Below are positions 22,009 to 33,235 of a stretch of DNA of 64,000 nucleotides, in pieces (positions within the stretch are counted from its first letter, which is position 1; each line of letters opens with the position of its first letter). A program made the translations under genes and the position numbers. A model generated the notes under the pieces. The model saw only the letters and a list, made by a program, of their open reading frames with translations, ran no database searches and was not told where the DNA came from. This DNA is from Dugong dugon (Eukaryota; Chordata; Mammalia; Sirenia; Dugongidae), in assembly GCA_030035585.1 (NCBI GenBank), contig CM057482.1, forward strand, positions 42,389,501 through 42,453,500, given 5' to 3'.

Positions 22009-22049
22009 CCCCGGGGTTTTCGATTTGCGTCTCAGCGTCCCCAAGACAA

Positions 22050-22260
22050 GGAGCCCTGGTGGCGCAGTGGTTAAGGGCTCGGCTGCTAACCAAAATGGTC
22101 AGAGGTTGGAACCCTCAGGCTGCTCCGCGGGAGAAAGATGTGGTAGCCTGCTCCCGTGAGGATTACAGCCTTAGGAACCTTATTAGGTAGTTCTGCTCAG
22201 CCCTATAGGGTCGCTATGAGTCTGAACCTGCTACACGGCAACAGGTTTGGTTTTGGTTGG
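22050..22260 (+). mobile_element. AfroSINE, full-length subtype
   Basis: It starts with the tRNA-derived promoter head GGAGCCCTGGTGGCGCAGTG and CTGCTAACCAAAATGG, and retains the middle segment (GGGAGAAAGATGTGG ... GATTACAGCCTTAGG). It ends with the CCTATAGGGTCGCTATGAG and ACGGCAACAGGTTTGG tail. AfroSINEs are Pol III SINEs known only from Afrotheria. This copy sits 42 bp after the MITE, at the edge of the repeat-free domain. Confidence 0.93.
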
Positions 22261-22649
22261 TCACCGAGACCAGGCAACCCCGCGCCCGCCTCACTCTGCA
22301 AGGGCCAGGAACGCAAGAGGGAGAAAGGGCTCCAGATGAGCTACTGCGTCAAGGGCAACACCACCTGATGCTTGTTCAGCGTGAACCACAGGGGCGCGGA
22401 GTGATGCGGTAGACGCGAGACGCCCTTCGCCAGACCGCAGCCAAAGCCGAGCTTGTGCGGAGTGGGACCCGCTCCGCCCCGCCCTACTGCGCAGCCCCCT
22501 TCTACCCGGCCGCTTACCTGTACCCCTACGCAAGTCTTGACTTTGCTCAACGGCGACTGTCGCCCAGCATTAACATTTGCGCAACAAATTTGTCAACAGA
22601 AAGATTCCTTTGCAAAAGACAGTGAGGAAAACAGGAGTAAGGAGAGCTG
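22261..22649. promoter_or_regulatory. Small CpG-rich patch
   Basis: CpG-rich sequence, densest at about 22380-22540, between an AfroSINE and a MIR. No coding frame was supported. Confidence 0.35.
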
Positions 22650-22870
22650 ACGTGCGCTGCGAACCCTGCGTAGCCTGGATGAGCCCCTTACCTGCGTTAT
22701 CTTACCATGTCTTCTCAACACCCCCACGGCACAGCAACTGCTATTGACCTCTTCTCGTTGGTCGGGAAGCTGAGGCTCAGGGAGGTTAAAAGCCCCTTGG
22801 CCAAGCTTAGGCAGCCAGGAACAGGCCCAGCCTGGATGGAACCCGGGCTGTCAGATTCCAAAGGGATTCC
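22650..22870 (+). repeat. MIR element
   Basis: It contains the MIR core around GAAGCTGAGGCTCAGGGAGG, followed by a TTAAAAGCCCCTTGGCCAAG type segment and GATGGAACCCGGGCTGTCAG, collinear with the mammalian MIR consensus. Confidence 0.85.
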
Positions 22871-24059
22871 ACCTGCGGCAAGAGGCGAAACCGCTCCATT
22901 TGAAGCGCTCAATGAATCCTCTTTCTGGGGCATAGCTGGGCCCATTGCTTTTCCTGTCGAGATCCCTGAGCGCTCACCTGAGGGGTAGGTAGGTGGGCAG
23001 GGCAGCGACACCCCTCTCCATGGCACAACCTCCTGCTTCCAGGGCTGGGCGTCAGTGTGACCTTGAACTTTCCGCATTTGACAGATGAACCAAAAGGTGC
23101 TTCTTGTGCCCTGTGTTCCCGCTAAAGAAGTGCAGGATAATTGTTCCTTCTGAGAGCCCATTAAAGGAGCACTTGGGCTTGGGGTGAACTTCTTAGGGAA
23201 AAAGAAAGCAAAGCACCTATAAAATGGGGCAATACTTGAACATATTTATTCTGGGAGACAGCATAGCTTGTTGGATAGGAAACAGAACAATTTGCAACCT
23301 CAAAACAAGCAGTCACATTTCAAACACTCCAACATGTTCCCTGTGATGATAGGGAGATCCACTGAAGTAAATACACACAGGGGAATTTTCCTTTTCCTAA
23401 GAAGTCCCATTTCCTTATGGGATCCTAGGAAAATGTTCTGTCCATTATAATGGGGTAGAGAGCTGTCCCTTTATGTCACCAGAGTTATCTATGTGCAGGT
23501 GCTAATGGTAGGACAAGGAGGACCTCACCCTACTTTTTGTCTTAATCTATTATGCTCCTTTGACAGTAGATTTAATGAGAAATCAAAGACTTTAAAACAG
23601 ATTTTTTTTTTTCCAACTAGGAAGGGAGATAATGCCTTGAGCATAACTGCAACTGATTTATATAGTAACAACCACAAAGAGCCTTTAATTATTCTACCAA
23701 ATTGGCGTGGGTAGTGTTCAACTGAATCTACTTTCTTTTCTTTATTAGTTTTCCATTTTTTCTCATGAAGGTGTTTTTTTTTTTTTTTTTTTTAAGCTAA
23801 GCAGGTCCATGGTCCAATGAATTTAAGAAAATATCCTCCTCAGATACATATATTATTTAAAGCAGCAAGCTTTAGATAATGAACATTATATATAATACAT
23901 AATACATATATATATATATATATATATATGTAAAGCAAACAAACAGATAAAACCAATGTTTGTCCTGCTGTTAGTCATGGTGACCCAGGAGAAGCAAGTG
24001 GAGAAGTGGCAGCAAGTGGACTCCATGAGAACACTTTTATCAGGGTCCCATCACTTCTA
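22871..24059. other. Non-coding; simple repeats only
   Basis: No gene or SINE was recognised. A poly-T run lies near 23772-23793 and a (TA)n microsatellite at about 23906-23929. Confidence 0.5.
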
Positions 24060-24345
24060 TCACTGGTAACAGCAGATATTAACTTTTATCTGAAGAATTC
24101 TGAGCTATGTGTCCAGGCATGTTCCTTGTTCATTTATTCATGACACTTAAATTTAACTCTTGGAATGAACATAGGGCAAAGTTAGTCATATTACCCTCAT
24201 TTTATAGAGGTGGACGCTGCGGCAGAGAGAAAATGAATAATGTGCTTGAAGTCATACACAGCTTGTCAGGGATGGAGGCAGGATTTGAACAAGGCTGTCT
24301 GACCCCAGAATTCTGCTCATAGAATCAATATCATAAAGCTTTCCA
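24060..24345 (+). repeat. MIR element
   Basis: Collinear with MIR: CTCATTTTATAGAGGTGGAC, a GCAGAGAGAAAATGAATAAT segment, GTCATACACAGCTTGTCAGG and GGATTTGAACAAGGCTGTCT. Confidence 0.85.
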
Positions 24346-25281
24346 GTTTGATCAAGTGTGTTGGAAGACATTTGCAAAAATGTTTCTTGTTTCGAGAATA
24401 TAGTCTTTCTTGGGAGATGGGTGGTTTTGTGGATTGAAAGTTTAGAAATGAGAAGATAGTTGTATTTTCCTCTCAAATTTCTTTAATTTTTCATTCTGTA
24501 ACTGTCTTAAAAATTCCACTTCTTTAAGAGATTCAAATGTTTTTCCTACTTTAGACCTATGTAATGCCACATGCATAAGACACCACAAAACATCCAGTCG
24601 GGTGCCTGGATTTCTTTCCTGTTTGGCTGCCTGTATGGGGTCATTTTCTCCTCTGTGGGAAGGTCTTTCGCTGTTCTTCACAAGCAGGGTGCTATTGCAC
24701 ATGCAGGCTCCCTGATGAGTAGGACCTACACGGATGCCAGAATGCTAATGAGCCAGAGGCTCGGCCCCTGGAAAGTCAGCTAAGGTTCATTCTACCAAGG
24801 CCCACTGACTCAAGCTAGATTGCCAGCCTTGGTTCAGAGAGGTGGGACAGCTCCAGCTTTCTCTGCTTGTCCTCTTTGGCGAATCAGTGGGGCACTGGAT
24901 GCCAACTGAAAGAACATGTTCAATCAAACAGGAGACAGATGCAAAAGCAGAGTAAACTTGTGGTTCAGACTCACGTTTGGTGGCTGGGCAGGCCAAGGTA
25001 AACTTATATCTCCCTGAGGCTAAGGTATCTGATATTTCTAAGGCCATTGCAGGAAAAAACAAAATCAGTGCAACTAGTTATTTATTATTTTTTGGATTAA
25101 AATACAACAGAGTGACAGATAGCATTCAAATCTTCAGCTGGTAGGAAGAACCTGCTCTTTGTGCGTTACTCATCTGGATGGGCGTGGTCAGCCTAGGTCA
25201 GCCTGTCTGGAATCTTGCAAGTCAAGGTCAGCTGTGCCTACCTGGTTAGGCCCCAGGTCTATTATACTTTTAGACATTCCT
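24346..25281. other. Non-coding; nothing recognised
   Basis: No gene or clear repeat was recognised. A short near-duplicate of GGTCAGCCT occurs around 25188-25205. Confidence 0.45.
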
Positions 25282-25288
25282 GGCCTGA

Positions 25289-25500
25289 AAAGAAGGAACC
25301 CTGGTGATGCAGTGGCTAAAGTGCTCAGCTGCTAACCAAAAGGTCAGTGGTTGGAATCCACCATCTGCTCTGCAGGAGAAAGATGCGACAGTCTGCTTCC
25401 ATAAAGATGGCAGCCTTGGAAACCCCGTGGGGCAGTTCTATTGTGTCCTATAGGCTCGCTATGAGTGGGAATCGTCTCAGTGGCAGTGGATTATGGGTTG
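25289..25500 (+). mobile_element. AfroSINE, full-length subtype
   Basis: Head GGAACCCTGGTGATGCAGTG with CTGCTAACCAAAAGGTCAG, middle AGGAGAAAGATGCGACAG, tail CCTATAGGCTCGCTATGAG. A 7 bp direct repeat GGCCTGA flanks it (25282-25288 and 25501-25507), consistent with a target-site duplication. Confidence 0.93.
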
Positions 25501-25635
25501 GGCCTGATCAGTGAGTCAAGGAACATTTGGAAGACAGAGATGTGAGGGTGTGGCTGTGTCTGAGGGTGTAGAATGGGGAGTGCTGGAATCTAGCGGGAGG
25601 CGAGAGTGATTATTTTCCTGCTCCCCGTGGGACCT

Positions 25636-25980
25636 TTCTCATTTATGCATTTATTTAACAGCCATGTATTGAGTATATTGATGTACCCAGCCACAGTACA
25701 AGGCACTTGTGCATACAAAGATTAAAGAGCAGTGGTCTCTGTCCTCAAGGAGATTTTAGTCTAGTGGGGAAGAGGCAAGGAAACACTCTAAAAGCTGGTA
25801 CAAAGAATCTTGAAGGAGAGAGTGATCCCTCCTGCCACAGAGAGCTGCCTGGGAAAACTTCCCAGTGGAGATGACTTTGACCTAGGACTCAGATAATGTG
25901 GGAGGTGGGGCAGAACATGGGAGAGGAAAGACAGAGAGATGAGGATTCCAGCTGGAGGGAAGCACAGAGAAAAGGTAGAG
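25636..25980 (-). repeat. L2-like ancient repeat
   Basis: The stretch TTATTTAACAGCCATGTATT, GCCACAGTACAAGGCACTTG, then TCTCTGTCCTCAAGGAGATT and TTAGTCTAGTGG matches the antisense form of a common mammalian 3' repeat sequence (L2-type). Assignment is by eye and the subfamily is uncertain. Confidence 0.55.
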
Positions 25981-25984
25981 GAGG

Positions 25985-25985
<1 letters not shown>

Positions 25986-26021
<36 letters not shown>
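25986..26021 (+). repeat. (CA)n microsatellite
   Basis: About 18 CA units directly adjoining the 3' end of a minus-strand AfroSINE; microsatellites often grow from SINE tails. Confidence 0.95.
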
Positions 26022-26023
<2 letters not shown>

Positions 26024-26183
26024 AAACCCAAACCCATTGCCACGGAGTCGATTCTGACTCATAGTGTCCCTATAGGACATAATAGAACTGCCCCATAGGG
26101 TTTCCAAGGAGCAGCTGGTGGATTCAATCTGCCACCCTTTTGGTTAGCAGCCAAACATTTAACCTGTGCACCACCAGGGCTCC
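26022..26183 (-). mobile_element. AfroSINE, internal-deletion subtype
   Basis: On the minus strand it ends with the AfroSINE tail (plus text CCCATTGCCACGGAGTCGAT) and starts with GGAGCCCTGGTGGTGCAC. The middle segment present in full-length copies is missing (plus text GGGTTTCCAAGGAGCAGCTGG), the ~44-45 bp deletion of the paenungulate subtype. Confidence 0.93.
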
Positions 26184-26689
26184 GCAGTTGGTCATTATTC
26201 TTCTGGGGGATAATCAAGGCCATTTTTCCTTGGATTGTTGGGATTTGTGTTAAGAAGGTGGAGGTTTCTCATGCAGTTGTTAATTAGAGTGTGTGTTCCG
26301 CATCCCTGTCATTTCCATTGGTGGCTGTGGTGGTGGTGGTGGGGAAACAGAGCAGATTTGAAATGGTTTACAAAGGAGTGGAGTTTCTTTTTAGCCCAAG
26401 TGATGAACCACATCTAGATTTCATTCTATAACCAATACATTCAGTTCCTTATGTCCTGGGCATTTACTTGAAGGTTTAAGAAAGAGAGGTCAGAGGGGAT
26501 TAACCCATGGAGAAATGTGGTCTAAAAAAAAATCCTGTGAGAATTTTTTCCTGACTTTGCATATATGCCAAAAGTATTGGCATCATTGACTTCCTCTTCA
26601 GTGCTGGAGCCTGCATCAGGAGAGAAAAACATACGGTTTTAATTCCTTCTCTATGTGTCTTTCTCTCCCTCGGGGTTGAAAGCTCCTCC
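26184..26689. other. Non-coding; nothing recognised
   Basis: A short GGT repeat near 26325-26342. No gene was recognised. Confidence 0.45.
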
Positions 26690-26790
26690 AGGGCTGGGTA
26701 GATGGCTGATCCACTCAGGTTGCCAGCCTCTGGCACAGTGCCAGTCACATAATAAGAGCTCAGTACGTTCTGAGTGAATGAAACAAGTTT
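26690..26790 (+). repeat. MIR/L2 3' end
   Basis: GCCTCTGGCACAGTGCCAGT followed by CACATAATAAGAGCTCAGTA and TGAGTGAATGAA resembles the shared 3' end of MIR/L2 repeats. Confidence 0.65.
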
Positions 26791-27139
26791 CAGAATATTA
26801 ATTTTTAATTTGTGTTAATGATGGTTTGGATCATCTGGATATGTTTTTATTTTTGTCATTTTAAGTTTTTAATTGTGATTGATAGAGCAGTCAATGTGAA
26901 ACTAGTTCTTATTTAAGGCGGGACGAGCTTGGATGAAGTGAAGGGCCTGAACCCAGATAGCATACTATGTCCTCTGCTTCAACCCTTGAGATGGTTTCTG
27001 AATCACCTCCAAGAAACTCAAGAACCCCAAGTTTGAAAACCTCTTTCCTAGAGGAAAGAGGGTGGATAGTCCTGGATTTATGTGATGTCCCCAGTGGAGG
27101 GTATGCCTTTGGGCTCCCTGAGGGGATGATCTAATTATT
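26791..27139. other. Non-coding; nothing recognised
   Basis: AT-rich sequence with no gene or clear repeat. Confidence 0.45.
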
Positions 27140-27335
27140 TGGCATCATGATGGCATCACCTACTTCATAATGAGAACAGCAGGTCCACCATGCTTCTTCA
27201 TTAGCCCGTTTATAAGAAGGAGACAATTTTATGTAGTACATAGGGTTTTGTGATGATGAAATAATTTCACATGGACAGTGTTTAGAACCATACCAGGCAT
27301 AGTTACTGCTTGATAAATGTAAACTATTGTTACTA
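27140..27335 (+). repeat. MIR element, degraded
   Basis: GGGTTTTGTGATGATGAAAT, TTTAGAACCATACCAGGCAT and TGCTTGATAAATGTAAACTA follow the order of the MIR 3' half. Confidence 0.7.
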
Positions 27336-27589
27336 CTTTCTCTCTCAGGCTGAAAATTAGGTATACAATACCAGGCCACCATCAGCCAGAGAGAATTCCA
27401 CCCTAAGAGTAACCAGCTTTGAGTGAGCCTTTTTCATCAAATAACAGGCATCTTCCTGCAAGAAGGGAGAGTGGGGCCAGGAACCCCTGTGGAGATGGAC
27501 ACAAACTTCTGCTTTTCCTATCAGCACATAAATTCTAAGTCCTCCTCTGCGGCTTCTACTTTAGCATCTTTCTGATAATAGTTAGTAAT

Positions 27590-27980
27590 CTTCAAAGAAT
27601 ATACTGAACACCTATTGTTCTTTACCTGTCTATTAATTTAACCTGTTAATATTAGGTGCCTACCTATGTGCCAGGCACTGGTCTAGATGTGGAGATATGG
27701 AGAGAAAAATTCTCTTTTATCCTCAAAGTGCTCATAGTCTAGAGGGAAGTCAGTGAAAGGAACATATAGTACAACCCAGACTCATAAGGGAGATGGGTAG
27801 TAAGCACAAGGTCTCAGGGCACAAGGATACCTGTCCCAGACTAGGTCAGGGACAGCTTGCTGGAAGAGGAGAGCTCTTTTGGAAAGATCAGAGGGAGTCA
27901 GCCAAGCAAAGAAAAAGGGGGCAATGAGTACAGGTGGCATTCTAGGCAGAGAATACTCATGTTCCCAAAAGACCAAGTGA
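27590..27980 (-). repeat. L2-like ancient repeat
   Basis: CCTATGTGCCAGGCACTGGT, then TCCTCAAAGTGCTCATAGTC and GTAGTAAGCACAAGGTCTC, matches the antisense L2-type pattern also seen near 25.65 kb and 38.0 kb. Family by eye only. Confidence 0.5.
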
Positions 27981-28283
27981 ATATGGAGAGTTCTGGGAAT
28001 TGCAAACAGTCTATACCTGGACAGCCCAGAGTGGATGGAGAGGGGTAGGTGCAATGCTGATTTGTTTTTCTCTCTCTCTGTTTTTGTTTTTTGGTGTAGC
28101 GTCTTCAGAACTCTTAGAAATGTATCTGGGAGGCATATGTGGCGTAATATATAATTATTTGGATGGGCTATCGGATTTCATTTGTGAAAACCTCTGACCT
28201 ATTGAGGTCTGGTTTATGTTCCTCATTTTTCAGCTAGAAATGCAGTTTACAATACTAGTACATTTTAAGGAATTTATCCTTCC

Positions 28284-28448
28284 TGGAGCCCTGGTGGTGC
28301 AGTGGTCAATAGCTCAGCTGCTAACCAAAAGATTGGCAGTTCAAATCCACCAGCCGCTCCTTGGAAACCCTATAGGACATTTCTACTCTATCCTATAGGG
28401 TTGCTATGAGTCGGAACTGATTCAACAGCAATGGATTTTTTTCTGGTT
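28284..28448 (+). mobile_element. AfroSINE, internal-deletion subtype
   Basis: Head GGAGCCCTGGTGGTGCAGTG, then CACCAGCCGCTCCTTGGAAA directly joined (middle segment deleted), and tail GGGTTGCTATGAGTCGGAAC. One of the best matches to the deleted subtype in the window. Confidence 0.95.
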
Positions 28449-28460
28449 TAGGGTTGCTAT

Positions 28461-28668
28461 GAAGGGGACTTGGTGGCACAGTGGCTAAGTGTTGGCCTGC
28501 TAACTGAAAAGTTCATGCTTCCAACCCACCAGCAGCTCCATGGGAGAAAGATGTGGCATCTGCTTCCATAAAGATTACAGCCTTGGAAACCCTATGAAGC
28601 AGTTCTACCCTATCCTATAGGGTTGCTATGAGTTGGAATCTACTTGATGGCAATGGGTTTGATTTTTT
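28461..28668 (+). mobile_element. AfroSINE, full-length subtype
   Basis: Only about 12 bp after the preceding AfroSINE and in the same orientation. Head GAAGGGGACTTGGTGGCACA, middle CATGGGAGAAAGATGTGGC and TTCCATAAAGATTACAGCC retained, tail GGGTTGCTATGAGTTGGAAT. The two subtypes therefore sit in tandem through independent insertions. Confidence 0.93.
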
Positions 28669-31600
28669 AGTATCAAGACTAAGTGACTGTAATCAAATCA
28701 GATTTACAGTATATATGAGTTGTTCTGATTAGCTGGAGAGTAATGTGGACTACCAATGAACACAGCCGACTACTGCATACATGGCAGGGCTCACTCTTTT
28801 GAAGGACGTGAACTCATCCTGTCATTGTGTATATTGTGGCCCATGAATACGAGCCACCATTTCATTTTCTTAAGAAGATTATTGGTGTTGCTTTAGTAAC
28901 TTCTTGGCATGGCTGTAGGGCTCAAACATGCCCCTTATATTGATCTGTCTACCATTCAGAGAGACATAGTAAAACCTCGTATGACCAAAACTTACCTTTG
29001 TGCATATGCTTTGTTGTTTGTCATTTTATGTATAGTCTGATCATTAGTCAAGAAATGTTTTTGGTTGGACTAAAGAGTGTTTAAGAAGACAATCTTTTCT
29101 TCTTTCCGTGGCTTTGATCTAACATTTGGATAACATAGGGAGTGGGAATATTATGAGTTCTTGAAAGTTAGGATCTTATGGCCACTTGCCCAGAAAGAGT
29201 GCAAGACCTCTGAAGGAAGAGGTATTAATCTAAGATATTTTGATGCACTTCCTTTACACCATTGCACTGCATTAACATTTTCCAACACAGTTACTGATTA
29301 GAACTTGGAAACAAGCATGAAGAAAAGCATCAAATGAGACCAAAACATGATCAGCTCCCTCTGAATTTTACCTTATGTTTTAGTCACTCTATTGGCTCCT
29401 TGGCTTGGAGTAATTTCAAATTCCCACTGGCTTGGTGGCAAGACATTTCCTCATTCTTCTTTTCTAAATATGCCTTCTTTTTAAAGCCATCTTCCCTACC
29501 ACCACATCTCTCTGCTGAATTCTCTTTTGAGAATTCGAATTGCAAAGGACTTCCCAAATGAGACAGAATGCATTTTTGAGGGTTCCATTTACTGGTGTCC
29601 ACAGCTCTAGGAAGCAGTGGAAATTTTCAATGAAGAACTTTGTATGTCTTGTTTGCTTTGCATTGAGGAGACCTTGATAATCATCTCAGAGATACTGGCT
29701 TGTGTCCTGGCATTCAGACAGCTGAAATACTGTACAAATATCACCATGTCTCCAGGATATAACTCGAAGACAGACAAAACTTTCAGAGCTGTGGGCAACC
29801 AGGTGAGAGTGACAAGGACAAAATCAAACAATCTTACCAGGAATATTTAAATACCATCCCGGAGAGCCTGTGGTAAGAGATTCAGATGGGTTTGGGTGAC
29901 ATTAATGCAAAAATGGGGAATCCCACTTTAGGTGAATTGTTAACTGTTCTGCATTCTGGTGGCTCTGTGAAGACTATAAAAAATGAAGACTTCACCTTTG
30001 TGATTCTGATACAATGCCAATATAGTGTCTTCTACCACCTTGGAGAATTATTTTCATGCCCAGATGACTATAAGTAGGAATCTAAATGATTGTTACAACA
30101 AATGTATCAGTCAAATAATCTCAGTGTAAACATTTCCAAGAAATAGTAAGGGAGGAAGATCTATTACATCATTATGGAATAATTATAAGTAACATTCTTC
30201 AATTCATGATTATATCTAATGGATACAAAAAACTTGGAAGGAAAACAAGAAATGAATCATTGAATAGGTACTGAATAGCTAGATGTTTGAGAGTTTGTAT
30301 CCAAGTAATAAAACACATTTCCCCACTTTGTATCCATTGGTTTGGCATTATGCACATAGATGCAATCTGTTTTTCATCCAGGGACAAAACAATGTGCTAC
30401 CAAATTCTGACTCTTGCTGAGAAAGGTAAAGCTGAGAACAAATAGTTAATATTTACCTGTCAAGAAGACAAGGATTTCGGGACAGTGAGATATTATCTTG
30501 GCATAAATCTGAAGTTAAAAAAATGTGCAGAAGTGGAATGAGTTATAGAAATAAGATTTTCTTGGCTTTACCTGGTTTTGGGAAGAAGCACTAAAAAAGA
30601 CAATGTGTCTCCTAGAGTCAGGGCTATCTAGAGAAGGATTTTGTGTGAAGGGTGCAATTATCCAAAATTTAAATTTTTTATAAATTAGAAAGATAAAAAT
30701 TATTTTCATTTACAACTCTGGATGCTAGGAAATTTCCTTTTTTTATGAAGTATGGTGGCTAGAGCTCTGTTTACTTGCACAAGTAACCTTCCATGGTAGT
30801 CCATGAAAAAAGTCTTCCTATGTTGCTAATTTAGTGAACATAAATTACTGGGAACCTTACATGGAATGAATTATGTTCTTAAGCCCTCTCAGATGTGCTG
30901 CCAATAGAGATTTTAAGGCATAAAATGAAATGCAAAATGTAGCTGGAAGGGACATTGGTGTGTATTTGGAATCCTCTCTGGAGTTGTTTCCTTTCTACCC
31001 CTGTGACGGATTACAGGGGCTGCTTTCCAACCTGAGGCTTTCTTAGCTGGATGCGGCTCTTCAGAAACCTGCATGTGGTTTTCTTCTCATATTGAAATAA
31101 AGCAACAAGGAACTTGGCAATACTGATATGTTGATGTAGCAGTGGGCCCAAGGAGGTGGGGAGAAGGGAATGAAGAACTCTGCCTGAGTCACAGACAGGA
31201 CAAAGAGGGAAAGCGTCACTGACCCCTTCCCCCATGTGTCATTACCTGACTTACATGTCTTTGTTGAGACCCCTGCACTACCATCCCTTTTGTAAAATCA
31301 TTTTAAGTGCAATTCATGGGTACTCATCAATGTGAGGTAAGTTTAATTGATTTGTGGCTTTCCACATTGCTGAAGCTGAAGGGGTGATTTGGCTGTTGAA
31401 AGGTGCGGGGAACTCAATTTTAATGCAGAGATGAGGCGCTGAATTCTTTAAACTGACAGATGGAAATTCTACTTCAGGATTCATTATTTGATGTGAAGGA
31501 CAATAGTGAAATTTTGAATCTGCTAAACAGTGCAACAGGTCAAAATACAGTCGGACCGTTGAAAGTTAAATGAATTGTAACATTGAAATTGATTGGGAAA

Positions 31601-32019
31601 TGTGTGACAGTTTCTAGGTTCCTGATGATCTTTTTTGATGTCCTTTTCTGTGTATCTTAAGTTTCCTCCATTCTCTTTGAGCTACTAATATACTAAAACT
31701 TGCTAGAACTTTGTGGCTCTGAGATGCCTGGACACATGAATGGAAAACAGCATTCCTTATTTAAAAATACCGAATATCTTGATGAGGGATTTATACTTTC
31801 TTGGTCTCCTATGGAGAGGATGAGAAAGAGAAGCAGGATCACCTCTCTGCCCCATGTCTAACTGTTGTCTCTTCCTATCCCAAGCCCATGGTTATATCGA
31901 GCCTATTAATAGAAAGTTAAATTACTAAATACACTTTAGTTGTAATAAATCAAGCAATAAAAAGTAAGTGGAGAAAAACTTAATACTTTCCCTTTCTAAT
32001 CCATCCCCCCTTGGTGGTT
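28669..32019. other. Gene-desert-like AT-rich sequence; nothing recognised
   Basis: More than 3 kb without a recognised gene, RNA gene or young repeat. Short open frames (for example 29617-29850, plus) have no recognisable similarity. Ancient repeats too decayed to see by eye may be present. Confidence 0.45.
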
Positions 32020-32475
32020 TTAAAATGTTATCCACTAATTATTTGATATTGCTCACTTCAACAGGTAGAACATAATTCCCAGAGGTGACATTATGCTACT
32101 TTGAAGACTAGGTCATAAAAAGGCATTGTGGCTTCTGTTTTGAGGGCATTCTCTCTCTCTTTTTCTGATCACTTGCTCCGAAACTTTCCAGAAAGACCTG
32201 TGTGGTGAGGAACTGAAGTTTCCAGCAATAAACTATGGCCTGACAACAACTATGTGCCTGAGTTTGGAACCAGACCCTTCAGCCCTAGTCAAGTCTTAAG
32301 ATGACTGCAGCTTCAGCCAACAACTTGACTGCAGCCTCATGAGAGACTCTAAACCAGAGCCACACAGCTAAGCCAGTCTCAGATTCCTGACCCTTAGATA
32401 CTGAGATAATAAATGCTTGCTGTTTTAACTTGCCAAGTTTTGGGTTAATTTATTACACATCAATAGATAAACTAG
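32020..32475 (+). repeat. Ancient mammalian repeat, probable MaLR-type LTR
   Basis: AAGACTAGGTCATAAAAAGG, CATTGTGGCTTCTG, a CT-rich stretch, TCAGCCAACAACTTGACTGC and TGAGATAATAAATGCTTGCT, then AGTTTTGGGTTAATTTATTA and ATCAATAGATAAACTAGTAC form a familiar non-coding interspersed repeat with an AATAAA-type signal near its end. Assignment to MLT/MaLR LTRs is from memory and uncertain. Confidence 0.45.
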
Positions 32476-32489
32476 TACACCCTATAAAG

Positions 32490-32560
32490 TAAATTGTGCA
32501 GTGCTTGGTATTGACTGGAGAAGACAGTAAGTATTTGCAGAATGAATGAATTAAAATGAG
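32490..32560 (+). repeat. L2/MIR 3' end remnant
   Basis: GTGCTTGGTATTGACTGGAG, then GTAAGTATTTGCAGAATGAA and TGAATTAAAATGAG resembles a degraded L2/MIR 3' terminus. Confidence 0.45.
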
Positions 32561-32659
32561 TAAATGAAAAGTTTAATTTATATGCTTCCATACTTTCCTC
32601 GATTTTTATAATCTGTTTTAAAGTAGTATTACAGAAGAGTGCTTCTGAGAGAGGATATC

Positions 32660-32735
32660 TTTAATTATTAAACTTCAGTCATTCAACAAATATTTATTGC
32701 TGATACTATTTGCCAGTGAACCGCCCTTCAAATAT
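32660..32735 (-). repeat. L2 3' end remnant
   Basis: CAGTCATTCAACAAATATTT followed by ATTGCTGATACTATTTGCCA is the antisense form of the L2-type terminus. Confidence 0.5.
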
Positions 32736-32999
32736 GAAATACTTGTGAGCTCAGCTGAGCATCTGCCAAGTTTTTATAAAGAGATATTTATAGAGTCTCT
32801 TTCTGAAAGTCTCTCTGGTTATATAGAGGTTAAAACCCAGATGCTGGTCAAGAAAGGTGAAGGGTTACAGAAAAAAAGAAGTTATCTCTGCACAGACATA
32901 CTCGTTCATAGGTGAAAATGAGAGCAGTTGCTGAACTAAGGGATATGGATAATGCAAAGTATTCAATAGTAATGGGAACAACTTTGGGGAAATCTAGTT

Positions 33000-33235
33000 T
33001 AGTCATAGTCTATGTGATGGGGAGTGTGGTTAGAGTTGGCTTTGGGATCAGATCACCTGGATTAAAATCCCATCTCTCGCATTTGCCAAACGGAAATGCT
33101 TAAAGAAATCATTTAATGCTTTTGAGGTTCATTTTCTCCAACTATAAATTGATCAAATAATAGTACCTATGACATAAGGATTAAATAAAACAGAAGACAA
33201 AACATACAAAATGTATAGTTTTTTGCCAGCATGTA
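33000..33235 (+). repeat. MIR element, interrupted by a SINE
   Basis: GAGTTGGCTTTGGGATCAGA, CACCTGGATTAAAATCCCAT and CCAACTATAAATTGATCAAA, then ATAATAGTACCTATGACATA, are collinear with MIR. The element breaks at the AfroSINE-like insertion. Confidence 0.75.

Noticed and set aside
26150..26183. CTCF-like sequence in AfroSINE heads (CCACCAGGGCTCC)
   Set aside because: It matches only the left half of the CTCF consensus and lacks the GGC core positions.
29617..29850. Possible exon or processed pseudogene
   Set aside because: The 77-codon peptide has no recognisable domain and there is no poly-A tail or flanking duplication.
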